Shown one piece after another: positions 50,211 to 58,220 of a DNA stretch of 64,000 nt. Position 1 is the stretch's first letter; each line of letters starts with the position of its first letter. Source of the DNA: Micromonospora sp. WMMD1120 (GTDB taxonomy: Bacteria; Actinomycetota; Actinomycetes; Mycobacteriales; Micromonosporaceae); assembly GCF_029626235.1 (NCBI RefSeq), contig NZ_JARUBO010000005.1:4310501-4374500 (forward strand), in the 5' to 3' direction. A model generated the notes under the pieces. That model was not told where the DNA came from. It made no database searches and was given only the letters and a program-made list of their open reading frames with translations. The translations under genes were made by a program, and so were the position numbers.

Positions 50211-51433
50211 CCGGCCATTCTCCCCGGGCCGTCGATCAGCGCGTCCAGTTCGGCGAGCAAGCCGTCCACCTCGTCGGCGGTGTTGTAGTGGTAGATGCTG
50301 GCCCGCACCGCCCCGCCGCTGTCGCCCAGACCCATCAGCTGGAAGTACTCGTACGCGTAGTAGTCGCCGACGGAGAGGCAGAAGCCGGCGGCGCCCAACG
50401 CCTCCTGGGTGGCGGCCGGCGACCTGCCGGCGACCCGGAACGAGACCGTCGGGCAGCGCCGGGCCGGCGAGCCGTACACGGTGATCGCGGGCCGCTGCGC
50501 CAACCCGGTGAGCAGCCGGTCCAGCAGCGCCTCCTCGTGCGCCCGCGCGGCGGTCAACCCGGCCCGCACCCGCTGCCGCCGGGTCCCGACCGCGTCCGGG
50601 TCCAGTGTCGCCAGGTGGTCCACGGCGGCGGTCACGCCGGCCAGCAGCGGGAAGCTGGGGGTGCCGTACTCGAACCGGTCCGGCACCGCGTCCGAGGACG
50701 GCGTCAGCTTCGCCGGGCGCAACGCCGCCCACCGGACCGGGTCGGCCACCATCGCCGCCAGGTGCGGGCCGGACCACTTGTACGCGCTGGTGACCAGGAC
50801 GTCGGCGCCGAGCGAGGTCAGGTCGGTCGGCCCGTGCGGGACCGCGTGCACGCCGTCGACACAGACCACCGCGCCGACCGCGTGCGCGATCTTGGCGATG
50901 GCCGGCACGTCGGGGATGGTGCCGATCGCGTTGCTGCCGGCGGTCACCGCGACCAGCCGGGTCCGCTCACCGACCAGGTCGTCGTACTGGGTCGCGGGAA
51001 GCTCACCGGTGTCCCGGTCCACCTCGGCCCAGCGCACCGTCGCGCCGGCCGCCTCGGCGGCCTGCACCCACGGCCGCACGTTCGCGTCGTGGTCGAGCCG
51101 CGAGACCACCACCTCGTCACCCGGAGCCCAGGTCGCGCCGAGCGTCCGGGCCAGGGTGTACGTCAGCGCGGTGGCGCTCGGGCCCAGCACCACCCCGGCC
51201 GGGTCGGCGTCGAGCAGGTCGGCCACCGCCGCGCGGGCTCCGGCCACCAGCTCCAGCGAGCGACGCCCCGGCACGTTGGCGGCGCTGCGGTTGCCGACCG
51301 CCGTACGCATGGCGTCGGTGACCGCGTCGATCACACCGGCCGCGGTCTGGGTTCCTCCGGCGCCGTCGAAGTGCACGAAACCCTCGGTCAGGGCGGGGTA
51401 GGCGGCCCGGGTGCGGGCGATGTCGAAGGGCAT
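50207..51433 (-). CDS. Cysteine desulfurase-like class V aminotransferase
   Basis: 408-residue PLP enzyme of the cysteine desulfurase-like (TIGR01976) group. PLP Lys in TSAYKWSGPHLA, the conserved HxxD-type VVSRLDHDANVRPW and CVDGVHAVPHGPTDL. The family may act on Cys or related amino acids; it lacks the standard SufS active-site Cys loop as far as I can see. ATG at 51433; the upstream residues of the longer frame look unnatural. It is divergent from the lipoprotein gene. Confidence 0.88.
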   Translation of the reverse strand: MPFDIARTRAAYPALTEGFVHFDGAGGTQTAAGVIDAVTDAMRTAVGNRSAANVPGRRSLELVAGARAAVADLLDADPAGVVLGPSATALTYTLARTLGATWAPGDEVVVSRLDHDANVRPWVQAAEAAGATVRWAEVDRDTGELPATQYDDLVGERTRLVAVTAGSNAIGTIPDVPAIAKIAHAVGAVVCVDGVHAVPHGPTDLTSLGADVLVTSAYKWSGPHLAAMVADPVRWAALRPAKLTPSSDAVPDRFEYGTPSFPLLAGVTAAVDHLATLDPDAVGTRRQRVRAGLTAARAHEEALLDRLLTGLAQRPAITVYGSPARRCPTVSFRVAGRSPAATQEALGAAGFCLSVGDYYAYEYFQLMGLGDSGGAVRASIYHYNTADEVDGLLAELDALIDGPGRMAG

Positions 51434-51508
51434 GTCCCGGACCCTAACCGGGGCGCCCCGCACGTTCGCAGTCGCCCGGGTTCGCGGGCGTCTCGTACCC
51501 TTGGCGGG

Positions 51509-51874
51509 GTGACGAACCGATCCGCCACCATTCCCCCTTCCCCCGTCCGAGGCGCTGCCGGCCTCCTCGCCGGTCTGGCGCTCGGCCTCGCCGTGCTCGC
51601 CGGCTGCAGCTCCCAGGGCGCGTCCACCGACTGCGGCCTCGACGCCTGCACCGTCACCTTCGAGAAGGGCGTCGAGGCGAGCGCCACCATCCTGGGCGTC
51701 GAGGCCAAGCTGGTCGGCGCCGAGGGCGACCAGGTGACCGTCGAGGTCGCCGGCGAGCAGCTCACCCTGACCACCGGGCAGCAGGCCACCGAGGCCGGCG
51801 GCTTCGCCGTCACGCTGGACAGCGTCACCGACCAGCAGGTCAAGATCCGCGTTTCCCGCAACCCGGGCAGCTGA
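51509..51874 (+). CDS. Small secreted lipoprotein (121 aa)
   Basis: GTG start at 51509. The N-terminus is a lipoprotein signal with an Arg at position 4, a hydrophobic stretch GLLAGLALGLAVLAGC and a lipobox ending in LAGC, so the Cys would be acylated and anchored outside the membrane. The mature part is about 90 residues, acidic, with a VTFEKGVEASATILGVEAKL stretch and TVEVAGEQLTL beta strands. Function unknown. Confidence 0.8.
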   Translation: MTNRSATIPPSPVRGAAGLLAGLALGLAVLAGCSSQGASTDCGLDACTVTFEKGVEASATILGVEAKLVGAEGDQVTVEVAGEQLTLTTGQQATEAGGFAVTLDSVTDQQVKIRVSRNPGS

Positions 51875-51899
51875 CCAGCGGCGGGCGGCGGTGGCCGAC

Positions 51900-51924
51900 G
51901 TTTGGAAATCTTCCCAATGGGAGA
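51900..51924 (+). promoter_or_regulatory. Weak SigB-like promoter candidate upstream of DUF1206 gene
   Basis: GTTT (51900-51903), 15-bp spacer, GGGAGA (51919-51924). The -10 breaks the consensus at one position, and the same bases could simply be the ribosome-binding site of the gene. Confidence 0.3.
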
Positions 51925-51934
51925 TTGTGACGCC

Positions 51935-52756
51935 ATGTCACTCACCCGTAGCGCCGAAGCCACCGCCTCCCGCACGGCGGACAGCCGGTGGCTGGAACTC
52001 CTCGCCCGGGCCGGCTTCATCGGCTACGGCATCGTTCACCTCCTCTTCGCCTGGTTGGCGTTGCAGATCGCGTTCGGCACGTCGTCCCGCGACGGCGACC
52101 AGTCCGGCGCGCTGCGTACCCTCTCCCAACAGCCCCTCGGTAAGTTCCTCGTCATCGCCGTCGCGGTCGGCCTGCTCGCCATGGCGATCTGGCAGGGCCT
52201 CGAAGCGGCCGGCGGGCACCGCGCCGAGCGGGGCAAGGAGCGGGTCATGGAGCGGCTGGCCTCGGCCGGCCGGACCATCGTCTACCTCTACTTCGCCTGG
52301 ACCGCCTTCAAGGTGTTCAAGGACGCCGGGTCGAACAGCGCCGACCAGCAGGAGGCGCTGACCGGCAAGCTGATGACCTCCACCGGTGGCCGTTGGCTGG
52401 TCGGCCTGGCCGGGCTGGTGGTCGCCGTGATCGGCGTCGGTCTGGTCATCTACGGCATCCGCAAGACGTTCGAGAAGCACCTCAAGACCGGCGAAATGAG
52501 CCCGAAGACCCGTCAGCTCGCCCGCCGTCTCGGCATCGCCGGCTACGTGGCCAAGGGTGTCGCGTACGGCATCGCCGGCCTGCTGGTCATCGTCGCGGCG
52601 GTGAACTACGACCCGGAGAAGGCCCGCGGTCTGGATGCCGCGCTGCACACCCTGCGCGAGCAGTCGTACGGCTCGTTCCTGCTGACCCTGGTCGCCCTGG
52701 GCATCGCCTGCTTCGGCGTCTACTGCTTCCTCCAGTCCCGGTACCGCAAGGTCTGA
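51935..52756 (+). CDS. DUF1206 family membrane protein
   Basis: 273 residues made of three repeats of a two-helix unit (RAGFIGYGIVHLLFAWLALQ, AGRTIVYLYFAWTAFKVF and GYVAKGVAYGIAGLLVIVAA), as in DUF1206 proteins of actinobacteria. The function is unknown. ATG at 51935 with GGGAGA ten bases before it. An MscS-like channel gene follows after 83 bp. Confidence 0.85.
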   Translation: MSLTRSAEATASRTADSRWLELLARAGFIGYGIVHLLFAWLALQIAFGTSSRDGDQSGALRTLSQQPLGKFLVIAVAVGLLAMAIWQGLEAAGGHRAERGKERVMERLASAGRTIVYLYFAWTAFKVFKDAGSNSADQQEALTGKLMTSTGGRWLVGLAGLVVAVIGVGLVIYGIRKTFEKHLKTGEMSPKTRQLARRLGIAGYVAKGVAYGIAGLLVIVAAVNYDPEKARGLDAALHTLREQSYGSFLLTLVALGIACFGVYCFLQSRYRKV

Positions 52757-52839
52757 ACTGGTCGATCGCGCGGACGTCGGGCACCCTTGGGCCTTTGCCC
52801 AGCGTGCTCGACGTCTGGACGAAGGGAAGCCTCGAAGCC

Positions 52840-54027
52840 GTGCAGAACTATCTCGAAACGGCCGTCGCCGCGCTCGTCGCGGCGGCGGTCGCGCTCGTCC
52901 TGGTCGAGCTCGTGCACCGGTTGACCCGGCGGTTCGGCCGCCGGTCGCTGCTGATGACGGAGTTGACCGAGCACGCGCACCGTCCGTTCCAGGTCGCCGG
53001 CACGGTCCTCGCCGTGCAGTTCGCGGTCCGGTTCAGCACCGGATACGCGGTCGGCGAGGGGTGGCGTCGACTGCTGCTGCACCTGCTCATCCTCGGCGTC
53101 ATTGCCACCACCGCCTGGCTGGTCGCCTCCCTGCTGATCGTGGTGGAGGACACCGCGCTGGCCCGGTTCCGGGTCGACGTGCCAGACAACCGGCACGCCC
53201 GGCGGGTCCGCACCCAGGTGGTGATGCTGCGCCGGCTGACCATCGCGGTGATCGTCATCCTGACCGTCGGGGTGATGCTGATGACGTTCCCCAGCGTGCG
53301 TGGCATCGGCGCCGGTGTGCTGACCTCGGCCGGTGTGGTCGGTGTGGTGGCCGCGCTCGCCGCGCAGAGCCTGCTGGGCAACGTCTTCGCCGGCCTGCAA
53401 CTCGCCTTCAGCGACGCCGTCCGGCTCGACGACGTGGTCGTCGTCGAGGGGGAGTGGGGCCGGATCGAGGAGCTGACCCTCAGCTACGTCGTGGTGCAGA
53501 TCTGGGACGACCGCCGGCTGATCCTGCCGACCTCGTACTTCACCAGCAAGCCGTTCCAGAACTGGACCCGTACGGAGGCGGCGGTGCTCGGCACCGCCGA
53601 GTTCGACGTGGACTGGGCGGTGCCGGTGCAGGCCATGCGGGAGGAGCTGCGCCGCCTGGTCGAGGGCACCGAGCTGTGGGACGGGCGGGTCTGCGTCCTC
53701 CAGGTCACCGACGCCACCGGCGGGACGGTGAAGCTGCGGGCGCTGGTCAGCGCCGCCGACGCGGGCAGCCTCTGGGACCTGCGCTGCCTGGTCCGTGAGC
53801 ACCTGGTCGCCTGGATCCGGGACACCCGCCCGACCGCGATGCCCCGGGTGCGCACCGAGCTGGGCGACGCCTCCAGCGACCTGCCCTGGCAGTGGGTGCA
53901 GCCGCGCCGGCCGACCCGCCGCCGGTCCGACACCGAGGCGCCGGACGACGCCCGCGTCTTCGGCGGCAGCGACGACGGCGACGCCCGCAGCGAAGCCTTC
54001 GTAGGCCCCGAAGAGTCCCGCCCCTAA
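52840..54027 (+). CDS. MscS-like mechanosensitive ion channel
   Basis: 395 residues, a small mechanosensitive channel with about four transmembrane helices, a pore-lining helix near GVLTSAGVVGVVAALAAQSLLGNVFAGLQL and a beta-domain with DDVVVVEGEWGRIEELTLSYVVVQ. It would release solutes on hypo-osmotic shock. C-terminal 60 residues are charged. GTG at 52840 (GAAGGGAAG ten bases upstream) is chosen; a GTG at 52804 is possible. Confidence 0.85.
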   Translation: MQNYLETAVAALVAAAVALVLVELVHRLTRRFGRRSLLMTELTEHAHRPFQVAGTVLAVQFAVRFSTGYAVGEGWRRLLLHLLILGVIATTAWLVASLLIVVEDTALARFRVDVPDNRHARRVRTQVVMLRRLTIAVIVILTVGVMLMTFPSVRGIGAGVLTSAGVVGVVAALAAQSLLGNVFAGLQLAFSDAVRLDDVVVVEGEWGRIEELTLSYVVVQIWDDRRLILPTSYFTSKPFQNWTRTEAAVLGTAEFDVDWAVPVQAMREELRRLVEGTELWDGRVCVLQVTDATGGTVKLRALVSAADAGSLWDLRCLVREHLVAWIRDTRPTAMPRVRTELGDASSDLPWQWVQPRRPTRRRSDTEAPDDARVFGGSDDGDARSEAFVGPEESRP

Positions 54028-54075
54028 ACCCCCCACCCCCACCCCCGGCCCCCCCGGCCCCCCACCCCCCGCCCT

Positions 54076-54138
54076 GGTCGATCATGAAGTTATGGCCCGT
54101 GGGAACGGCGTGTCGTGGTCACAACTTCATGATCAACC
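54076..54138. repeat. Intergenic inverted repeat, family B copy 2 (inverted orientation)
   Basis: Left arm GGTCGATCATGAAGTTAT (54076-54093) and right arm ACAACTTCATGATCAACC (54121-54138) pair over 18 bp with two mismatches. The loop GGCCCGTGGGAACGGCGTGTCG matches the reverse complement of the loop of copy 1 at 31739-31799, so the element is present in reverse orientation. A G-rich tract follows. Confidence 0.85.
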
Positions 54139-54240
54139 GGGGGCAGGCCGGGCGGGGCGGGGCAGGGCGGGGCAGGGCGGGGCAGGGCGGGGCAGGGGGC
54201 AGGGCCGGGCCGGGCAGGGCGGGTGGGGGTGGGAGGTTTG
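54139..54240. repeat. G-rich 10-bp tandem repeat tract
   Basis: Four units of GGCAGGGCGG-type decamer (about 54151-54190), flanked by related GGGGC/GGGC runs, giving about 100 bp with almost no T or A on the plus strand and strong G-quadruplex potential. It abuts inverted repeat B copy 2. No gene is seen from 54028 to 54416. Confidence 0.8.
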
Positions 54241-54362
54241 GTCGGGCTTGGGTGGGGGATGTGCTGCCGGACGTCTCTGCGCGGATCGTGGACGTGCGCT
54301 GCCGGTTCGGTGGCGCGGCGTGCGGACAACCGAGACGATCCGCTGCTCGGCGCGCTTTAGGA

Positions 54363-54391
54363 TTGACGGGCGGCGACTCCGGGCATACAGC
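54363..54391 (+). promoter_or_regulatory. Housekeeping-type promoter candidate of the holin-like operon
   Basis: TTGACG (54363-54368), 17-bp spacer, TACAGC (54386-54391), 25 bp upstream of the first gene. The -35 is good; the -10 lacks the final T. Confidence 0.45.
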
Positions 54392-54416
54392 GCGGTGATG
54401 AGGAAAGGAGGACAGC

Positions 54417-54851
54417 ATGGCTGACGTGGCGAACGCCCGCACATCCCGTAACGGGAGCGAGCCCTCCACCGCCGAGCTGGTGCAGCGGGCCACCGAGCAG
54501 ATTTCCCGCCTCGTGCGCGACGAACTGGCGCTGGCTCGAGCGGAGTTGACCCAGAAGGGCAAGCACGCCGGCATCGGCATCGGCCTGTTCGGTGGCGGCG
54601 GAGCGCTCGCGTTCTTCGGTCTGGGGGCACTGGTCGCCACGGCGATCCTGCTGCTCGACCTGGTGTTGCCGGCCTGGGCCGCCGCGTTGATCGTGGCGGT
54701 GGCCTGTTTCCTGGTGGCCGGCATTCTCGCCCTGGTGGGCAAGAAGCAGGTCAGCCGTGCGGTCCCACCCGTGCCGGCGGCCACGGTCCGCAGCCTGCGC
54801 GCTGACATGGACACTGTCACCGCCGCGGTGAAGGACAGGGGGCGGCAATGA
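54417..54851 (+). CDS. Phage-holin-family (DUF1469-like) membrane protein
   Basis: 144 residues: a charged helical N-terminus (TAELVQRATEQISRLVRDEL) then two hydrophobic helices (LFGGGGALAFFGLGALVATA and LPAWAAALIVAVACFLVAG) and a short charged tail. It belongs to the actinobacterial putative holin superfamily III family, usually found in this three-gene arrangement. ATG follows GGAAAGGAGG. First gene of the DUF3618/DUF4235 operon. Confidence 0.88.
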   Translation: MADVANARTSRNGSEPSTAELVQRATEQISRLVRDELALARAELTQKGKHAGIGIGLFGGGGALAFFGLGALVATAILLLDLVLPAWAAALIVAVACFLVAGILALVGKKQVSRAVPPVPAATVRSLRADMDTVTAAVKDRGRQ

Positions 54852-55222
54852 CCGGCAACGGGACGGGCGACACCGAGGCTCTCCGGGAGGAGATCCGTCG
54901 CACCCGGGTCGAGTTGGGCGAGACGATGGAGGCGTTGGCCGCCAAGGCCGACGTCAAGGCGCGGCTGAGGGAGTCCGCCGAGCAGGCGAAGGAGCGGATG
55001 CGCGAGCAGGCGGCGCAGACCGTCGCCCGGGTTCGCGGGCAGGCCGCGCGAGGCGCCGGGATGGCGCGGGCGCAGGCGTACGAAAAGGGCGGCCTGGTGC
55101 GCGCCCAGGCGCAGGACAAGGGCGAGTTGGTACGACGCCACCCGCTGCCGTGGGCGGCCATCACGGCCGGCGCGGTGGCCACCGTGGTGATACTGATGAT
55201 CGTGCGGGGGAGGCGTAGGTGA
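54848..55222 (+). CDS. DUF3618 family protein
   Basis: 124 residues: a helical, charged DUF3618 domain (REEIRRTRVELGETMEALAA then KADVKARLRESAEQAKERM) and a C-terminal transmembrane helix (HPLPWAAITAGAVATVVILM) with a basic end. The family is found with holin-like genes in actinobacteria; function unknown. ATG overlaps the preceding stop by 4 bp. Confidence 0.9.
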   Translation: MTGNGTGDTEALREEIRRTRVELGETMEALAAKADVKARLRESAEQAKERMREQAAQTVARVRGQAARGAGMARAQAYEKGGLVRAQAQDKGELVRRHPLPWAAITAGAVATVVILMIVRGRRR

Positions 55223-55491
55223 GTAAGAGCATCAGCCGGGTGGCATACCGGCCGGTCGGCGTGTTGCTGGGTATCGCCGCGGGCACGGTGGCCGGGGCGA
55301 TCTTCCGGCAGGTCTGGAAGGTCACCGCTGGCGACGGCGAGGCGCCCAACGCGACCGACGAGGATCGCGGCTGGGGCGAGATCCTGGCCGCCGCGGCGTT
55401 GCAGGGCGCGATCTTCGCTGTCGTCCGGGCCGCTGTGGACCGGGGTGGCGCGGTCGGCGTCCGCCGGATGACCGGCAGGTGGCCCGACTGA
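55219..55491 (+). CDS. DUF4235 family protein
   Basis: 90 residues with two hydrophobic segments (GVLLGIAAGTVAGAIFRQVW and EILAAAALQGAIFAVVRAAV) typical of DUF4235, a small actinobacterial membrane-protein family. GTG overlaps the DUF3618 stop by 4 bp. Third gene of the operon, followed by a terminator. Confidence 0.88.
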   Translation: MSKSISRVAYRPVGVLLGIAAGTVAGAIFRQVWKVTAGDGEAPNATDEDRGWGEILAAAALQGAIFAVVRAAVDRGGAVGVRRMTGRWPD

Positions 55492-55502
55492 CCAGCGACG
55501 TC

Positions 55503-55537
55503 AGCCCTCTTCCCAGATCGATGGGAAGGGGGCTTTT
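55503..55537 (+). terminator. Rho-independent terminator of the holin-DUF3618-DUF4235 operon
   Basis: AGCCCTCTTCCCA (55503-55515) pairs with TGGGAAGGGGGCT (55522-55534), 13 bp with one G-U, loop GATCGA, then TTT at 55535-55537. It is 12 bp after the last stop. Confidence 0.85.
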
Positions 55538-55539
55538 CG

Positions 55540-55776
55540 CATGACCCCGGACGCCGCCCAGGGGATCTCAGGCATCCGTCAGGTCACATGTCGGAGAAAT
55601 TCGTCGGAGAGGTCGTGACAGATATTTTGCGTACGTGATTTGCTGGTCCACGCTGTTGCGAGATGGCGTGGGTTGAGAGAAGTCTCCTTCGTGGGGCCAC
55701 CTCAGGCGCTGCTGCTCGAAAACGGCCGATCGGCCGGACGGCGTGCACGGCCACCAGTTTTTAGAGGGAGATACAC
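55540..55776 (+). promoter_or_regulatory. Long 5' region of the cold-shock gene
   Basis: About 237 bp between the terminator and cspA, with AT-rich stretches such as GTGACAGATATTTTGCGTACG. Long leaders of cold-shock genes often fold into temperature-responsive structures; no clear promoter could be fixed. Confidence 0.45.
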
Positions 55777-55980
55777 ATGGCGCAGGGAACCGTGAAGTGG
55801 TTCAACGCTGACAAGGGCTTCGGCTTCATCACCGTGGATGGTGGGGGTGCTGACGTGTTCGTCCACTTCTCGGCCATCCAGACCAGCGGCTACCGCTCGC
55901 TGGAGGAGAACCAGCGGGTGGAGTTCGAGATCGCTCAGGGTCAGAAGGGCCCGCAGGCGGAGCAGGTCCGTCCCATCTGA
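55777..55980 (+). CDS. Cold-shock protein (CspA family)
   Basis: 67-residue single cold-shock domain. RNP-1-like KGFGFITV and RNP-2-like VFVHFSAI motifs with surface aromatics bind single-stranded RNA/DNA. It acts as RNA chaperone or antiterminator. ATG follows AGAGGGAGA. A perfect terminator follows. Confidence 0.97.
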   Translation: MAQGTVKWFNADKGFGFITVDGGGADVFVHFSAIQTSGYRSLEENQRVEFEIAQGQKGPQAEQVRPI

Positions 55981-56022
55981 GCCTCGCCGGCCACTGGGAC
56001 GATCCGACAGGCGGTCGTTTGC

Positions 56023-56059
56023 GAGAAGCCCCGTATCCCACCGGGATACGGGGCTTCTC
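56023..56059. terminator. Bidirectional terminator of cspA and the convergent small gene
   Basis: Perfect 17-bp stem GAGAAGCCCCGTATCCC / GGGATACGGGGCTTCTC with a 3-base loop (ACC), between convergent stops at 55980 and 56076. Confidence 0.9.
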
Positions 56060-56075
56060 CCTGCTCTGGCCTGGG

Positions 56076-56270
56076 TCAGCGACGGCGGCGTGAGCGCAGG
56101 CCGAACCAGATCGTCACCAGCCCGGCCGCCGCCACGATCGGACCGATCACCGCCCAGATCTTCTGGTCGGTCATCAGGCTGCCGCTGACGTAGCCGAGGC
56201 CCTGGACCGTCCACAGCGCACCGACCACCACGGCCAGCAGGCCGAGAGTGAGCGTCAGCCAGCCCCTCAT
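56076..56270 (-). CDS. Small two-helix membrane protein (64 aa)
   Basis: 64 residues with two predicted transmembrane helices (LTLTLGLLAVVVGALWTVQG and IWAVIGPIVAAAGLVTIWFG) and a terminal run of basic residues. Conserved-looking actinobacterial small protein of unknown function. ATG follows GGAAGGGGACGCG. Confidence 0.72.
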   Translation of the reverse strand: MRGWLTLTLGLLAVVVGALWTVQGLGYVSGSLMTDQKIWAVIGPIVAAAGLVTIWFGLRSRRRR

Positions 56271-56358
56271 CGCGTCCCCTTCCGGCCGCCCGGGGCGGCG
56301 CGCCGCTGTCCAGCATCGTCGGCCGGGCGGTGCGACGCGAGCACCCGGGGCGCGTGGG

Positions 56359-57342
56359 TCACCACCGGTCGTGCACCTGCGGGCGGATCAGCTCGTCGTA
56401 GGTCGCGCGGACGGCCGCCAACTGCTCCTCGGTGAGCGGCGACAGGGCCGCCGCCGCGGCGTTGCGCCGGGCCTGGTCGGCGTCGCGGGCGCCGGGGATG
56501 ACCACTGTGACCCCGGCCTGGTCGAGCACCCAGCGCAGCGCGAACTGCGCCATCGTGCGGTCCGCGTCGACCAGCGGCGCCAGCCGGCGTACGGCGGCCA
56601 GCCCCAACTCGTAGTCGACGCCGGAGAACGTCTCGCCGACGTCGAAGGCCGCGCCGTGCCGGTTGTAGTTGCGGTGGTCGTCGGCGGGGAACTCGGTGTG
56701 TTCGTCGTAGCGGCCGGAGAGCAGACCACTGGCCAGCGGCACCCGGGCGATGATGCCGACCCCGGCCGCCGAGGCCGCCGGCAGGACCCGCTCCAGCGGC
56801 TTGTGCCGCACCGCGTTCAGGATGATCTGGACACTTGCCACCCCGGGCCGGGCGATGGCGGTGAGGGCCTGGTCGCAGGTCTCGACGCTGACCCCGTACC
56901 CGGCGATGGCCTTCTCCGCGACCAGGGTGTCCAGGGCGTCGAAGACCTCGTCGGAGGAGAAGACCTCGGTGGGCGGGCAGTGCAGCTGGACCAGGTCCAG
57001 GGTGTCCATCCCCAGGTTGGCCCGGGACCGGTCGGTCCACTGCCGGAAGTTCGCCAGTGTGTACGCCTCCGGTCGCTGCTCGACGCGGCGCCCCATCTTG
57101 GTGGCGACGGTCAGCCCCGCGTCGGGCCGGGTGCGCAGGAAGCGGCCGATGAGCTGCTCGCTGCGGCCGTCGCCGTACACGTCGGCGGTGTCGAGGAAGG
57201 TGACCCCGGCGTCCACGGCGGCGGCGAGCACCGCCATCGCGTCGGTTTCGCTGACGGTGCCCCAGTCGGCGCCGAGTTGCCACGCGCCCAGGCCGACCGC
57301 GCCAACGGTCCGACCGAGCCGGTTGAAGCTGCGCTGTTCCAT
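56359..57342 (-). CDS. Aldo/keto reductase
   Basis: 327-residue (beta/alpha)8 NADPH-dependent reductase. Catalytic tetrad residues are seen in FLDTADVYGDGRSE (Asp, Tyr), VATKMGRRV (Lys) and LVQLHCP (His), and the NADPH-binding VVIPGARDADQARRNAAA is near the end. Substrate unknown. It is divergent from the methyltransferase gene, with a palindromic element in the 83-bp gap. Confidence 0.93.
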   Translation of the reverse strand: MEQRSFNRLGRTVGAVGLGAWQLGADWGTVSETDAMAVLAAAVDAGVTFLDTADVYGDGRSEQLIGRFLRTRPDAGLTVATKMGRRVEQRPEAYTLANFRQWTDRSRANLGMDTLDLVQLHCPPTEVFSSDEVFDALDTLVAEKAIAGYGVSVETCDQALTAIARPGVASVQIILNAVRHKPLERVLPAASAAGVGIIARVPLASGLLSGRYDEHTEFPADDHRNYNRHGAAFDVGETFSGVDYELGLAAVRRLAPLVDADRTMAQFALRWVLDQAGVTVVIPGARDADQARRNAAAAALSPLTEEQLAAVRATYDELIRPQVHDRW

Positions 57343-57388
57343 GGCCCCGAGCCTAGTGACCGGGTTGCCGCCGGGCCAGGCGAGCCGT

Positions 57389-57412
57389 ACCGTAACAGTA
57401 CGTACGTACGGT
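57389..57412. promoter_or_regulatory. Palindromic candidate operator between the AKR and methyltransferase genes
   Basis: ACCGTA (57389-57394) and TACGGT (57407-57412) are inverted and enclose the perfect TACGTACGTA palindrome (57399-57408). It lies 13 bp upstream of the methyltransferase start, a usual place for a TetR-type or similar operator. The binding protein is not in the immediate neighbourhood. Confidence 0.45.
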
Positions 57413-57425
57413 TTGGGAGGCGATC

Positions 57426-58220
57426 ATGTGGGACCCGACGACCTACCTCCGCTTCGGCGACGAGCGGTCCCGACCGTTCCACGACCTCGTCGCCCGCGTC
57501 CCGGCCGAGCGGCCCCGGGCCGTGGTCGACCTCGGCTGCGGCCCCGGCCAGCTCACCGCCACCCTGGCCGAACGCTGGCCGGCGAGCAGAGTACGCGGCC
57601 TCGACTCGGCGCCCGAGATGATCGAGCGGGCCAGGGCGCTCGGCGCTCCCGTCGACTTCTCGGTCGCCGACCTGCGCGACTGGCGTCCGACCGGGGACGA
57701 GGACGTTGTCATCAGCAACGCCGCGCTCCAGTGGGTCCCCGGCCACCAGGCGTTGCTGCGCCGCTGGGCCGCCGAGCTGCCCGCAGGGGCGTGGCTCGCC
57801 GTCCAGGTCCCCGGCAACTTCGACGCGCCGTCACACCGCGCGCTGCGCGCTGTCGCCGAGCGGCCGGCCTGGCGCTCCGACGTCGCCCCGCTGCTGCGCG
57901 CGGAACCGGTCGACGACCCCACCGACTACGCGGAACTGCTGACCGCCGCCGGCTGCGCGGTGGACGCCTGGGAGACTACCTACGTGCACCTGCTCCCGGC
58001 TCGACCTGCCGCCGAGCACCCGGTGCTGGCCTGGATGGACGGCACCGCGCTGCGCCCGGTCCGGGCCGCGCTGGACGCCGCCGGCTGGCACGCCTTCCGG
58101 GCCGAGCTGGGGGTACGCCTCGCCACCGCCTACCCGGCGCGGCGGGGTCAGGTGGCCTTCCCGTTCCGCCGCGTCTTCGTCGTCGCCCACACCGGCGGCC
58201 CCGTACAGGAGAACAAGTGA
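57426..58220 (+). CDS. Trans-aconitate 2-methyltransferase-like SAM methyltransferase
   Basis: 264 residues. SAM-binding motif VVDLGCGPGQLTATLAERWP, acidic motif II VRGLDSAPEMI, ISNAALQWVPGHQALLRRWA and the C-terminal region match Tam, which methylates trans-aconitate, an inhibitor formed from the citric-acid-cycle intermediate. Other carboxylates are possible. ATG follows GGGAGG. The next gene overlaps its stop by 4 bp. Confidence 0.88.
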   Translation: MWDPTTYLRFGDERSRPFHDLVARVPAERPRAVVDLGCGPGQLTATLAERWPASRVRGLDSAPEMIERARALGAPVDFSVADLRDWRPTGDEDVVISNAALQWVPGHQALLRRWAAELPAGAWLAVQVPGNFDAPSHRALRAVAERPAWRSDVAPLLRAEPVDDPTDYAELLTAAGCAVDAWETTYVHLLPARPAAEHPVLAWMDGTALRPVRAALDAAGWHAFRAELGVRLATAYPARRGQVAFPFRRVFVVAHTGGPVQENK

